A stretch of 64,000 nucleotides of DNA from Streptomyces cirratus (GTDB lineage: Bacteria; Actinomycetota; Actinomycetes; Streptomycetales; Streptomycetaceae). Below the pieces are notes generated by a model that was given only the letters and a program-made list of their open reading frames with translations, was not told the origin of the DNA and did not search any database. The stretch is taken from assembly GCF_014650775.1 (NCBI RefSeq), contig NZ_BMVP01000010.1, positions 124,001 through 188,000 of the forward strand. The letters run 5' to 3'. How positions within the stretch are numbered: position 1 is the stretch's first letter; each line of letters opens with the position of its first letter. Shown in pieces: positions 48,997-57,663 of this stretch. Made by a program: the position numbers and the translations under genes.

Positions 48997-50517
48997 TCAG
49001 GCGGTCACGGCGCAGCCGGAGCTGGCCGGCGGCAGCGGGGCCGGGACGCCCAGGGTGGGGATGCCGAGCATGACCCCCGCCGGCTGGGCCGGGGCGGCGT
49101 TGCGCTTCTCCCACGCGTCGCCGGCGCGGGTGCGCCGCACGGAGCGCGCCGGGCCTTCGGCGAGCAGGTGGTGCGGGGCGGCGTAGGTGATGTCGACGGT
49201 CACGACGTCACCGGGGCGGACGTCCTCGTCCGGCTTGGTGAAGTGCACGAGGCGGTTGTCGGGGGCGCGGCCGGAGAGCCGGTGCGTGGCGCCGTCCTTG
49301 CGGCCCTCGCCCTCCGCGACCATGACTTCGAGGGTGCGGCCGACCTGCTTCTTGTTCTCCTCCCAGGAGATCTCCTCCTGGAGGGCGACCAGGCGCATGT
49401 ACCGCTCCTGGACGACTTCCTTGGGGATCTGTCCCTCCATGTCCGCGGCGGGCGTGCCGGGGCGCTTGGAGTACTGGAAGGTGAAGGCGTTCGCGAAGCG
49501 GGCCTCGCGCACCGTGTGCATCGTCTGCTGGAAGTCCTCCTCGGTCTCGCCGGGGAAGCCGACGATGATGTCGGTGGAGATCGCCGCGTGCGGGATCGCG
49601 GCGCGCACCTTCTCGATGATGCCGAGGAAGCGCTCCTGCCGGTACGAGCGGCGCATGGCCTTGAGGATCGGGTCCGAGCCGGACTGGAGCGGCATGTGCA
49701 GCTGCGGCATCACGTTCGGGGTCTCGGCCATCGCCGCGATCACGTCGTCGGTGAAGTCGCGCGGGTGCGGGGAGGTGAACCGGACCCGCTCGAGGCCGTC
49801 GATCTGTCCGCACGCACGCAGCAGCTTCGAGAAGGCCTCGCGGTCACCGAGGTCGGAGCCGTAGGCGTTGACGTTCTGGCCGAGCAGGGTGATCTCCGAG
49901 ACGCCCTCGGCGACCAGGGCCTCCACCTCCGCCAGGATGTCGCCGGGCCGGCGGTCCTCCTCCTTGCCGCGCAGCGCGGGGACGATGCAGAAGGTGCAGG
50001 TGTTGTTGCAGCCGACGGAGATCGAGACCCAGGCGGCGTAGGCGGACTCGCGGCGGGTCGGCAGCGTCGAGGGGAAGGCCTCCAACGACTCGGCGATCTC
50101 GACCTGTGCCTCTTCCTGGACGCGGGCGCGCTCCAGCAGGACGGGCAGCTTGCCGATGTTGTGGGTGCCGAAGACGACGTCGACCCACGGGGCCCGCCGG
50201 ACGATCGTGTCGCGGTCCTTCTGCGCGAGGCAGCCGCCGACGGCGATCTGCATGCCGGGGCGCTTGTTCTTCATCGGGGCGAGCCGGCCGAGGTTGCCGT
50301 ACAGCTTGTTGTCGGCGTTCTCTCGCACGGCGCAGGTGTTGAACACGACGACGTCGGCGTCGCCGTCCGAGCCCTCGGGCGCCCGCGTGTAGCCGGCGTC
50401 CTCCAGCAGACCGGAAAGCCGCTCGGAGTCGTGCACGTTCATCTGGCACCCGTAGGTGCGCACCTCGTAAGTTCCCTTGACGTCCACTGCCGTGCTCCGG
50501 TCGCTGCTGCTGGTCAT
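48997..50517 (-). CDS. miaB: tRNA-2-methylthio-N6-dimethylallyladenosine synthase
   Basis: A radical-SAM methylthiotransferase converting i6A37 to ms2i6A37 in tRNA, downstream of MiaA action. The protein has 506 residues. The N-terminal UPF0004 domain holds the auxiliary cluster cysteines Cys24, Cys62 and Cys96. The radical SAM CxxxCxxC is Cys170, Cys174 and Cys177 (GCNNTCTFC). The C-terminal TRAM domain follows ([25 protein letters not shown]). The last 45 residues beyond TRAM are an Ala/Pro extension. The ATG at 50517 gives [27 protein letters not shown]. The longer frame upstream is not family-like. Confidence 0.97.
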   Translation of the reverse strand: MTSSSDRSTAVDVKGTYEVRTYGCQMNVHDSERLSGLLEDAGYTRAPEGSDGDADVVVFNTCAVRENADNKLYGNLGRLAPMKNKRPGMQIAVGGCLAQKDRDTIVRRAPWVDVVFGTHNIGKLPVLLERARVQEEAQVEIAESLEAFPSTLPTRRESAYAAWVSISVGCNNTCTFCIVPALRGKEEDRRPGDILAEVEALVAEGVSEITLLGQNVNAYGSDLGDREAFSKLLRACGQIDGLERVRFTSPHPRDFTDDVIAAMAETPNVMPQLHMPLQSGSDPILKAMRRSYRQERFLGIIEKVRAAIPHAAISTDIIVGFPGETEEDFQQTMHTVREARFANAFTFQYSKRPGTPAADMEGQIPKEVVQERYMRLVALQEEISWEENKKQVGRTLEVMVAEGEGRKDGATHRLSGRAPDNRLVHFTKPDEDVRPGDVVTVDITYAAPHHLLAEGPARSVRRTRAGDAWEKRNAAPAQPAGVMLGIPTLGVPAPLPPASSGCAVTA

Positions 50518-50637
50518 GGAACAAGGGTAGGCGCTCCCCGGAAGCCCTCCGGCCCGCAGGGCCGCGGGGCGGAGGGTCCCCGTGGGGGGGCGGCCGGGCC
50601 GTGACAGGACGCCGGGCGGGGTGGCAGGATCGCCGGC

Positions 50638-51633
50638 GTGCACCTCGTACCGCCCCGCGTGAGCCGGCGTCGCGCCCTGTGGGGCCTGGCGGCGCTGCTT
50701 GCCGTGGCCGGGCTGCTGGTGTGGTGGCTGAGGCCCTTCGGGGCGCCCGAGCCCAGCGGGAGCCTCACGTTCAGCACGGGCGTCCGTACCGGCGTCTACC
50801 ACCGCTACGGCGAACTGCTGGAGCAGGCGCTCGCGACGGACATGCCCCGCGTGAAGGTGCGGCTGGAGCCCAGCGAGGGCTCCCAGCAGAACCTCCAGCG
50901 GGTGGCCGCCGGGGAGGCCGGCTTCACCATCGCGACGGCGGACGCGGTCGCCAAGTACCGGCTCGACGGCAAACCGGGGGCCGAGCGGCTGCGGGGCGTC
51001 GCACGGCTCTACGACGACTACGTGCAGCTGGTGGTGCCCGCCGGGTCACCGGTGCAGTCGGCGCGTGACCTCAAGGGGAAGCGGGTCGCGGTCGGCCAGG
51101 CCGGGTCCGGGGTGCGGCTGATCTCCGACCGGCTGCTGGCGGCGGCCGATCTGGACCCGGCGCGGGACATCACCCCGGTGTCGATAGGCATCGACACCAT
51201 GCCCGCGGAACTGGAGGCCGGGCGGATCGACGCGTTCTTCTGGTCCGGCGGCCTGCCGACCAACGCGGTACGGGAACTGTCCGAGCGCTACGAGATCCGG
51301 CTCGTGCAGCTGGGCGACCTCGTCGAACGGCTCCAGGGCAGCGGCACCCCGTCCCGCTACTACCGGGCGGCGGTGATGCCGCAGGACGCGTACGCACGGG
51401 CCCGCAACACTTCGGCGGTCGCCACGCTGGCGGTGCCGAACCTGCTGGTGACCAGGGACGACAGCAGTCCCGAGCTGACCGAGCGGTTCACCCGGACGGT
51501 CATTTCGAGCCGGGACCGGATCGGGCACGAGGTGCACGCCGCGCAGCTGGTGGACCTGCGGACGGCGATCTACACCGATCCGCTGGCGTTGCACGAGGGC
51601 GCGGCGCGCTACTACCGCTCGGTCAAGCCGTAG
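50638..51633 (+). CDS. TAXI-family solute-binding protein, orphan
   Basis: An extracytoplasmic binding protein of the TRAP-associated TAXI group, 331 residues. The N-terminal [23 protein letters not shown] is a twin-Arg-preceded hydrophobic segment with no clear cleavage site or lipobox, so the protein may stay membrane-anchored. The binding fold follows: [90 protein letters not shown] binding proteins need a DctQM-type permease, and none is in the window. The GTG start is at 50638. Its stop overlaps the convergent ROK gene by 11 bases. Ligand unknown; glutamate-like or aromatic acids are known for relatives. Confidence 0.88.
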   Translation: MHLVPPRVSRRRALWGLAALLAVAGLLVWWLRPFGAPEPSGSLTFSTGVRTGVYHRYGELLEQALATDMPRVKVRLEPSEGSQQNLQRVAAGEAGFTIATADAVAKYRLDGKPGAERLRGVARLYDDYVQLVVPAGSPVQSARDLKGKRVAVGQAGSGVRLISDRLLAAADLDPARDITPVSIGIDTMPAELEAGRIDAFFWSGGLPTNAVRELSERYEIRLVQLGDLVERLQGSGTPSRYYRAAVMPQDAYARARNTSAVATLAVPNLLVTRDDSSPELTERFTRTVISSRDRIGHEVHAAQLVDLRTAIYTDPLALHEGAARYYRSVKP

Positions 51634-52636
51634 GCGGGGCGGTCCGCCCGTTCAGCAGCATCGTCGCCGCGGCGGCCGCGCCGATCAGGCCCGCGTCGGT
51701 CCCGAGGCTCGCGGGGACGACCCGCAGGTCCCGTACGAAGGACAGGGTCGCGTAGGAGGCCAGGTGCCGCCGTACCGGTTCGAAGAGGGTGTCCCCTGAG
51801 GCGGCGACACCGCCCCCGATGACCGCGATGCCGGTCTCCACCAGGGTCGCGGTGGCCGCGATGGCGGCGGCGAGGGCCCGGCCCGCCCGGTCGAACGCGG
51901 CGACGGCGACGGGCTCCCCTGCCCGGGCGGCGGCGGCCACCCCGGCGGCGGTGGCGTCCTGGTCCCCGGCCGGAGTCCAGCCCTGGGAGCGGGCCCAGCG
52001 GGCGATGGCCGTGCCGGAGGCGATGGATTCGACGCATCCCCGGCCGCCGCAGACGCACGGCTCGCCGTCGAAGGCGACGCTGATGTGGCCGATGTGGCCG
52101 GCGTTGCCGGTGGGACCGGGGTGGAGCCGGTTGTTCAGGACGAGGCCGCCGCCGACGCCGGTGGAGACCACCATGCACAGGGCGTCGGCATGGCCCCGGG
52201 CCGCGCCCAGCCAGTGCTCGGCCGCCGTCATGGCCACGCCGTCACCCGCCAGGACGGCCGGGATCCGCGCTCCGTGGGCCGCCAGCTCCGCCGAGACCCG
52301 CGCGAGGACGGGGAACCCGCGCCAGGCGGCGATGTTGACCGGGCTGACGGTGCCGCGCGAGGTGTCGACCGGGCCGGCGCTGCCGACGCCGCAGCGGACC
52401 ACCGACGGCCACAGCGGGCTCCGCGCGAGGTCGGCGACGACTTCGGCGACGGCGGCCATCACCCCCTCGGCGTCGGTCCCGCGCGGGGTCGGCCGACGGG
52501 TGGTGGCCGTCATCGAACCGTCGGGGTGCACCAGCGCGCCGGCGATCTTCGTCCCGCCTATGTCGATCGCCACGCTGAGGCCGTCGGCCGGGCCGGGGCC
52601 GCGGTGCGCGGAGGGGGCGGTGGGGGAAGTGGTCAC
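51623..52636 (-). CDS. ROK-family sugar kinase
   Basis: A 337-residue ROK protein without an N-terminal DNA-binding domain, so a kinase rather than a repressor. The ATP loop SVAIDIGGTKIAGALV (about 20-35), the catalytic region VLAGDGVAMTAAEHWLGAARGH, the zinc motif CVCGGRGCVES, and GNAGHIGH with the substrate Glu position replaced in context are visible. Likely substrates are GlcNAc, mannose or glucose. In this locus GlcNAc or mannose from N-glycan core would fit. The GTG at 52636 has CAGGAG upstream. It is downstream of the LacI regulator gene by 27 bases, presumably one transcript. Confidence 0.88.
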   Translation of the reverse strand: MTTSPTAPSAHRGPGPADGLSVAIDIGGTKIAGALVHPDGSMTATTRRPTPRGTDAEGVMAAVAEVVADLARSPLWPSVVRCGVGSAGPVDTSRGTVSPVNIAAWRGFPVLARVSAELAAHGARIPAVLAGDGVAMTAAEHWLGAARGHADALCMVVSTGVGGGLVLNNRLHPGPTGNAGHIGHISVAFDGEPCVCGGRGCVESIASGTAIARWARSQGWTPAGDQDATAAGVAAAARAGEPVAVAAFDRAGRALAAAIAATATLVETGIAVIGGGVAASGDTLFEPVRRHLASYATLSFVRDLRVVPASLGTDAGLIGAAAAATMLLNGRTAPPTA

Positions 52637-52663
52637 GGCTGCGCTCCTGGAAGGGGTCGGGGT

Positions 52664-53803
52664 TCAGTATGCGACCGGGGCCTGCGCCGTACTGTCGCGG
52701 GGTTCCAGCCGGGGCAGCTCGCTCTCCCGCACCCGCGGCGGGCCCCCGGCCAGGACGGCGAGCAGCTCCTCGGCCGCGAGCCGGCCGAAGCCCGCCGTGT
52801 CACGGACGAGGGCGGTCAGCCGGGGATGGGTGACCCGGCACAGGGCCGAGTCGTCCCAGGCCACCAGCGAGAGCCGGGCTGGGACGGGGATCCCGAGCCC
52901 GGCGGCGACGGCGGCGCCGGCCACCGCCATCACGTCGTTGTCGTAGACGAGCGCGGTGGGCGGCTCCGGGTCGGCGAGGACCCGCCGGGTGGCGGCGGCG
53001 CCCTCGGCGTCGGAGTAGTCGGTCACCACCGACCGGACCTGGGCGGGGTCCAGGCCGTGCCGCTCCGACCAGGCACGCAGCGAGGCCATCCGGCGGGCGG
53101 TGTGGGCGAGGGCGGGCAGACCCGCGACGTGCGTGATCCGGCGGTGTCCGAGCCGGTGGAGGTGGTCCAGTACCTGTGCCATGGCTCCGGCGTCGTCCGC
53201 CCAGATGGTGGACAGGGTGGCGGGCGGCTGCGCCCGGCCGTCGGGGCCGTCCGGTCCCGACGCCGCCGCCACGGCGGGCACCGTGGCCGCCGTGGCCGCC
53301 GTGGCCGTTTGCGCCGCCGTCTGCGTCGTCTGCGTCTGCGTCGTGCCGACCATCACGGCCGGGAGGCCGAGTCCGGTCAGGAGTTCCGGCCGGGGATCCT
53401 GCGTACGCGGGTCCACGACGATGACTCCGTCCACGCGCCGTTCCGCCCACCAGCGCCGGTAGACCGCGCACTCCGCGTCGATGTCCTCCACCACCTGGAA
53501 CAGGAGCGCGATCCGCCCGGCCGCCAGCACCTCCTGTATGCCGGAGACGAGTTGGAGGAAGAACGACTCCACCCCGAGGGTGTGCGCGGGCCGGGCCAGG
53601 ACCAGCCCGACCACGCCGGCGCGCGCCCCGGACAGGGCGCGCGCCGCGCTGTTGGGCTGCCAGCCGAGCTCTTCGGCGACGCGCCGGATCCTGGCCCGGG
53701 TGTCCTGGGAGACACCCGGCCGGCCGTTGAGGGCGAAGGAGACGGCGCTCTGCGACACCTCGGCCCGGCGGGCGATGTCCTTGATGGTGGGTCTGCGGGC
53801 CAT
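52664..53803 (-). CDS. LacI-family transcriptional regulator with low-complexity insertion
   Basis: A 379-residue LacI/GalR regulator. The N-terminal helix-turn-helix (PTIKDIARRAEVSQSAVSFALNGRPGVSQDTRARI) and hinge helix (NSAARALSGARAGVVGLV) are followed by a periplasmic-binding-like effector domain. The domain is about 35 residues longer than usual because of a Thr/Gln/Ala insertion (TQTQTTQTAAQTATAATAAT) near residue 155-185, encoded by short DNA repeats. The ATG at 53803 is preceded by GAGGA. It is divergent from the GH5 gene, and the intergenic region has four GAACTGC-type half-sites. It likely represses the GH5-GH85 genes and its own unit until a glycan-derived sugar is bound. Confidence 0.92.
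   Translation of the reverse strand: MARRPTIKDIARRAEVSQSAVSFALNGRPGVSQDTRARIRRVAEELGWQPNSAARALSGARAGVVGLVLARPAHTLGVESFFLQLVSGIQEVLAAGRIALLFQVVEDIDAECAVYRRWWAERRVDGVIVVDPRTQDPRPELLTGLGLPAVMVGTTQTQTTQTAAQTATAATAATVPAVAAASGPDGPDGRAQPPATLSTIWADDAGAMAQVLDHLHRLGHRRITHVAGLPALAHTARRMASLRAWSERHGLDPAQVRSVVTDYSDAEGAAATRRVLADPEPPTALVYDNDVMAVAGAAVAAGLGIPVPARLSLVAWDDSALCRVTHPRLTALVRDTAGFGRLAAEELLAVLAGGPPRVRESELPRLEPRDSTAQAPVAY
53281..53307. repeat. 9-bp tandem repeat within the LacI gene
   Basis: Three consecutive CCGTGGCCG units followed by a run of TCTGCG-like units up to about 53346. Together they encode the Thr/Gln/Ala insertion in the regulator. Confidence 0.8.
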
Positions 53804-54104
53804 GACCGGCTCATCCTCCTGCGGTGGCGCGAACTGCGATGGCCGGACCGTACGCGATCCGGCCCGGACAGACCGCCTCCCCCGCAGTTCCCCTCCGATT
53901 TCGAACTGCACGCGCCGTCAGGGCAGTTCGTCCCGGAGCGCCACGCACCGAGTGGACCGGGCACGTACACGTCCCGATGCGGACGAGGCCGTCGTCCAGC
54001 AGACCGGACCGGCCCTTCCGGCGTGAATCGCCCTGTTGACTTGCCCCTGAACTCCCGGCAGTTTTCCCGGGGTCCGGTGAATTCCTCCGAACTCCGGGAC
54101 CCTC
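53804..54104. promoter_or_regulatory. Divergent LacI / GH5 control region with repeated half-sites
   Basis: 301 bases. GAACTGC occurs at 53831-53837 and 53903-53909, and its complement GCAGTTC at 53884-53890 and 53923-53929. The last two form a CGAACTGC...GCAGTTCG inverted repeat with 8-bp arms. A fifth degenerate pair (GAACT...AGTTT) lies near 54049-54065. The pattern fits a multi-site operator for the LacI-type regulator. Confidence 0.65.
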
Positions 54105-55391
54105 ATGCCCGACGGCCTTCCCCTCCCGCGTCCCAGCCGCCCCCCGCGCTTCGGCGTCAACTACACGCCCGCGCGGGGCTGGTTCCACCACTGGCTGGAC
54201 TTCGACCTCGGCGACGTACGCGCCGACCTCGACTCCATCGCCGCCCTCGGCCTGGACCACGTCCGCGTCTTCCCGCTCTGGCCGGTGTTCCAGCCGAACC
54301 GCACGCTGATCCGGCCGCGCGCGGTCGAGCAGCTGGTCGCGCTCGCCGACGCGGCCGCCGAGCGAGGGCTGGACGTCGCCGTGGACGGCCTGCAAGGGCA
54401 CCTGTCGAGCTTCGACTTCCTGCCCGCGTGGACCGGAACCTGGCACCGGCGCAACATCTTCCGCGACCCCGATGTGGTCGCCGCCCAGGAGGAGTACCTG
54501 ACCACGCTGGCCGCCGCCCTCGCGGACCGGTCCAACTTCCTCGGCATGACCGTGGGCAACGAGATCAACCAGTTCGCCGGCGCCCCGCACCCCGACCCCG
54601 ACCGCATCGACGCCGCCCAGGCCGCGCGCTGGCTGGAGCGGATGCTGGCCGCCTGCGACAAGGGCGCTCCCGGGCGGTTCCACGTGCACGCCGAGTACGA
54701 CGCCGCCTGGTACCAGGACGGGCACCCCTTCACCCCGGCCCAGGCGGCCCGGCTGGGCGCGGCCACCACCGTGCACTCCTGGGTGTTCAACGGCACGGCG
54801 CAGCGCCACGGGGCCGCCGGGACGGCGACCGAGCACCACGCCGCGTACCTGATCGAGCTCGCCAAGGCGTGGGCGCTGGACCCGTACCGGCCGGTGTGGC
54901 TCCAGGAAGTGGGGGCCCCGGCCCCGCTGGTCCCTCCCGAGGGGGCGGCGCGCTTCACCGAGGCCACCGTGGCGAACGCGCTGGACTGCCCGGACGTGTG
55001 GGGCGTGACCTGGTGGTGCTCGCACGACGTGTCCCGGGAGCTGGCGGACTTCCCGGCGCTGGAGTACGACCTCGGCCTGCTCACCAACGACCACCGGGTC
55101 AAGCCCGCCGGAGCCGCGCTGGCCCGGATCGCCGCCTCGTGGCGGGGGCGCGCGCACCGGCCGCCGCCCCGCTCGACCGCGCTCGCGCTCGACGTCGGCG
55201 GGGCGGAGGCCGCGCCGGGCAGGTCGGTGTGCGGGCCGGGCGGGGCGTTCTTCGAGGCCTGGGCGGCGCTGACCGCCCGGGGGCAGCGCCCGGCGGTGGT
55301 CCTGGCCGAGCTGGCCCGGGACCCGGCGCACCTTTCGGCGCGCGGCATCACCGAGGTACTGCACGTGCACGACGTGACCGGCACCGCCTGA
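54105..55391 (+). CDS. GH5-family glycoside hydrolase, probable beta-mannosidase (GH5_18-like)
   Basis: A 428-residue TIM-barrel retaining glycosidase without a signal peptide, so probably intracellular. The acid/base is Glu153 in MTVGNEINQ and the nucleophile Glu268 in VWLQEVGAP. The start FGVNYTPARGWFHHWLDFD and the HVRVFPLWPVFQPN segment recall GH5 subfamily 18, whose members cleave Man-beta-1,4-GlcNAc. That assignment is from memory. The last 90 residues form a small extra domain. The ATG at 54105 has a weak GGGA site. It precedes the GH85 gene by 34 bases in one transcript. Together they suggest sequential cleavage of N-glycan core. Confidence 0.82.
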   Translation: MPDGLPLPRPSRPPRFGVNYTPARGWFHHWLDFDLGDVRADLDSIAALGLDHVRVFPLWPVFQPNRTLIRPRAVEQLVALADAAAERGLDVAVDGLQGHLSSFDFLPAWTGTWHRRNIFRDPDVVAAQEEYLTTLAAALADRSNFLGMTVGNEINQFAGAPHPDPDRIDAAQAARWLERMLAACDKGAPGRFHVHAEYDAAWYQDGHPFTPAQAARLGAATTVHSWVFNGTAQRHGAAGTATEHHAAYLIELAKAWALDPYRPVWLQEVGAPAPLVPPEGAARFTEATVANALDCPDVWGVTWWCSHDVSRELADFPALEYDLGLLTNDHRVKPAGAALARIAASWRGRAHRPPPRSTALALDVGGAEAAPGRSVCGPGGAFFEAWAALTARGQRPAVVLAELARDPAHLSARGITEVLHVHDVTGTA

Positions 55392-55425
55392 CCCTGCCCC
55401 GCGACGCACCGCCCGAGGAGCCCCC

Positions 55426-57660
55426 GTGCCCGAGCCCGGCAGCAGCGCCGAACCCTTTGCACCCGAACCCGGCACACCCCGAGCCGGCACACTTGAACCC
55501 GGCACACCCGCACCCCGTACACCCCAACCCGGCACCCCCGCACCCGGTACGGCCGACGCCCGAGCCCCCCGCGCACGGCCGGCCCGGCGGGAGGTGCTCA
55601 CCGCAGGGGCCGCCGCGGGCGCGGCCGCCCTCCTCGGCGCGGGCACCCCGGCCCGAGCCGCCGCCGCACCCGCCACACCGGCCCTGCCCGTCACTGCGGC
55701 CACCCCCACCCTGGCCCCGTACGCCTCCTACTGGTTCCCGGACTCGCTCCCCCCGGGCGTCCCCGGTCCCGGGATCACCTGGCGCTCCCTCACACAGTGG
55801 ACGCCCGAATCGGACCCCGACCTGGCCCACAACACCGCGAGCGTCCCCCTCGCACCCCGCTTCGCCCCGGTGCCGCCGAATCCGGGCGCCCGCGCCGGCC
55901 AGGCCCGTATCGCCGCGCTGGTCTCCTTCGCGCCGACCGCGGCGAACCCCTCCCAGGGTTCCGCGACCGCCGACCACTACGCCCTCACCCACTGGGCGTA
56001 CCTCGACGAGCTGGTGTTCTGGGGCGGCTCCGCCGGCGAGGGCATCGTGCTCGCGCCGAACGCACCCGTCGTCGACGCCGCCCACCGCAACGGCGTCCCG
56101 GTCCTGGGCAACGTGTTCCTGCCGCCCGTCGCGTACGGCGGCGACCTCCAGTGGACCCGGGACCTCGTCCAACGGGACCCGCTGGGCCGTTTCCCGGTCG
56201 CGGACAAGCTCGTCGCGGTGGCGCGGGCCTATGGCTTCGACGGCTGGTTCGTCAACGCCGAGACCGACGGCGGGGACAGCGCCCTCGCCACCCGCATGCG
56301 GGAGTTCCTGCGCGCGCTGCGCGCCGCGGGCGAGCCGCACGGCCTGCGGATCACCTGGTACGACGCGATGAACAGCACCGGCCGGGTCGGCTGGCAGGGC
56401 GAACTGAACGCCCTCAACCAGGAGTTCTTCGAGGACCGGGCCGGCCCGGTCGCGGACGCGGTGTTCGTGGACTTCCGCTGGGACGCGCGCTCCTTGGCGG
56501 CCTCCGGCGCGCTCGCCGAGCGGCTGGGCCGCAGCCGCCACGAGTTGTGGGCGGCCGTGGACACCGAGTCCCGGGGCTGGGACGCGCCCGTCGACTGGGA
56601 CGCCATCGTCCCGCGCGGGCGCGACCACGTCGTCAGCTACGGCTTCTACCGGCCCGAGTGGACGCTCGGCCACCTCACCGACCGCTCCCCCGGCGCCTTC
56701 CACGAGGCCGACGACCGCTTCTGGACGGGCGCCTCCCTCGACCCGGCCCGCCCCGCGCCCGAAGCCGGCTGGAGGGCTCCGGCGACCGCCGTGGCGGACC
56801 GCTCGACCGTCGTCGCGCTGCCCTTCGCCTGCGCCTTCAACACCGGGCACGGGCTGCGCTGGTACGAGGACGGGAAGGTCACCTCGGACGCGCCGTGGAA
56901 CCACCTCGGGCTCCAGGACCGGCTCCCGGGCCGCCGCTGGGTGGTGGACACAGCAGGGCAACGCCCCGCCGTGACGCTGGACTTCGCCGGAGCCTGGCGC
57001 GGCGGCTCCAGCCTGCTCGTGGCGGGCGGGCTGAGCGCCCCGGCCGTGATCGGCCTGCACTGCACCCGCCTGCCGCTGTCCGGCCGCACCGTCGTGGAAC
57101 TGGTCCATGCCACCGAGTCGGGGACGGTGGCGGTGGAGGTCGGGATCGCGCTGCGCGAGCCCGCCGCCCCGGGCGAGCCGCTCCCCTACCGCTGGCTCAA
57201 GGCCGCGACCCGCAGCGCCGGGTACGGCTGGCTGCGCGCCCGGGCCGTGCTCGACGCGCCGCGCGGGACGACCGCGTACGCGATCGCCGTACGGATCACC
57301 CCGCGCGGGACGATGCCGGTGCGCTGGCGGCTCGGGGCCCTGTCGGTGCGCGACACCGCAGCGCAGCGGCCCCCGGCCGCCCCGAGTGCCCTGGGAGTGG
57401 ACGCCTCGGCCCAGCGGGACGGCACGGCCTGGCTCCGCCTCTCCTGGCACCGGGCAGCCGGGCCGGTCCGCCACTACGAGGTGCACCGGCGCCTGCCCGA
57501 CGGCGCCCGGCGCTTCCTCGGCGGCACCTGCGGCACAGCCCTGTACCTGCCCGCCGTCACCCGCTCCGGCGCGGAGCCCGCGGCGGCGTTCGAGGTCCGG
57601 GCCGTGGACGAGCTGTACGCCGTCTCCGGCGCGGCCCGCACCACCCTGCGGTGGGCCTGA
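55426..57660 (+). CDS. GH85 endo-beta-N-acetylglucosaminidase, Tat-exported
   Basis: A 744-residue ENGase that hydrolyses the chitobiose core of N-glycans. Residues 5-45 are PGTPAP repeats. A twin-arginine signal RREVL (54-58) with AGAAAGAAALLGAG follows, with cleavage probably near ARA79. The GH85 barrel begins around PYASYWFPDSLPP. Hallmarks are WAYLDELVFWGG, DAAHRNGVPVLGNVFLPP, and YGFDGWFVNAETDGGD with the oxazoline-stabilising Asn277 and catalytic acid Glu279. SMFLDFRW-type AVFVDFRWD follows. The C-terminal part (from about 500) is beta-sandwich and FN3-like (RPPAAPSALGVDAS...). The GTG at 55426 follows GAGGAG. It ends 3 bases before the convergent kinase gene. Confidence 0.93.
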   Translation: MPEPGSSAEPFAPEPGTPRAGTLEPGTPAPRTPQPGTPAPGTADARAPRARPARREVLTAGAAAGAAALLGAGTPARAAAAPATPALPVTAATPTLAPYASYWFPDSLPPGVPGPGITWRSLTQWTPESDPDLAHNTASVPLAPRFAPVPPNPGARAGQARIAALVSFAPTAANPSQGSATADHYALTHWAYLDELVFWGGSAGEGIVLAPNAPVVDAAHRNGVPVLGNVFLPPVAYGGDLQWTRDLVQRDPLGRFPVADKLVAVARAYGFDGWFVNAETDGGDSALATRMREFLRALRAAGEPHGLRITWYDAMNSTGRVGWQGELNALNQEFFEDRAGPVADAVFVDFRWDARSLAASGALAERLGRSRHELWAAVDTESRGWDAPVDWDAIVPRGRDHVVSYGFYRPEWTLGHLTDRSPGAFHEADDRFWTGASLDPARPAPEAGWRAPATAVADRSTVVALPFACAFNTGHGLRWYEDGKVTSDAPWNHLGLQDRLPGRRWVVDTAGQRPAVTLDFAGAWRGGSSLLVAGGLSAPAVIGLHCTRLPLSGRTVVELVHATESGTVAVEVGIALREPAAPGEPLPYRWLKAATRSAGYGWLRARAVLDAPRGTTAYAIAVRITPRGTMPVRWRLGALSVRDTAAQRPPAAPSALGVDASAQRDGTAWLRLSWHRAAGPVRHYEVHRRLPDGARRFLGGTCGTALYLPAVTRSGAEPAAAFEVRAVDELYAVSGAARTTLRWA

Positions 57661-57663
57661 GCG

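Noticed and set aside
52085-56371. A very long plus-strand open frame (over 1,400 codons) across the ROK, LacI and GH5/GH85 region
   Set aside because: It is antisense or out of frame to four well-supported genes, its translation is low-complexity Arg/Pro/Gly, and such frames are expected opposite high-GC3 genes.
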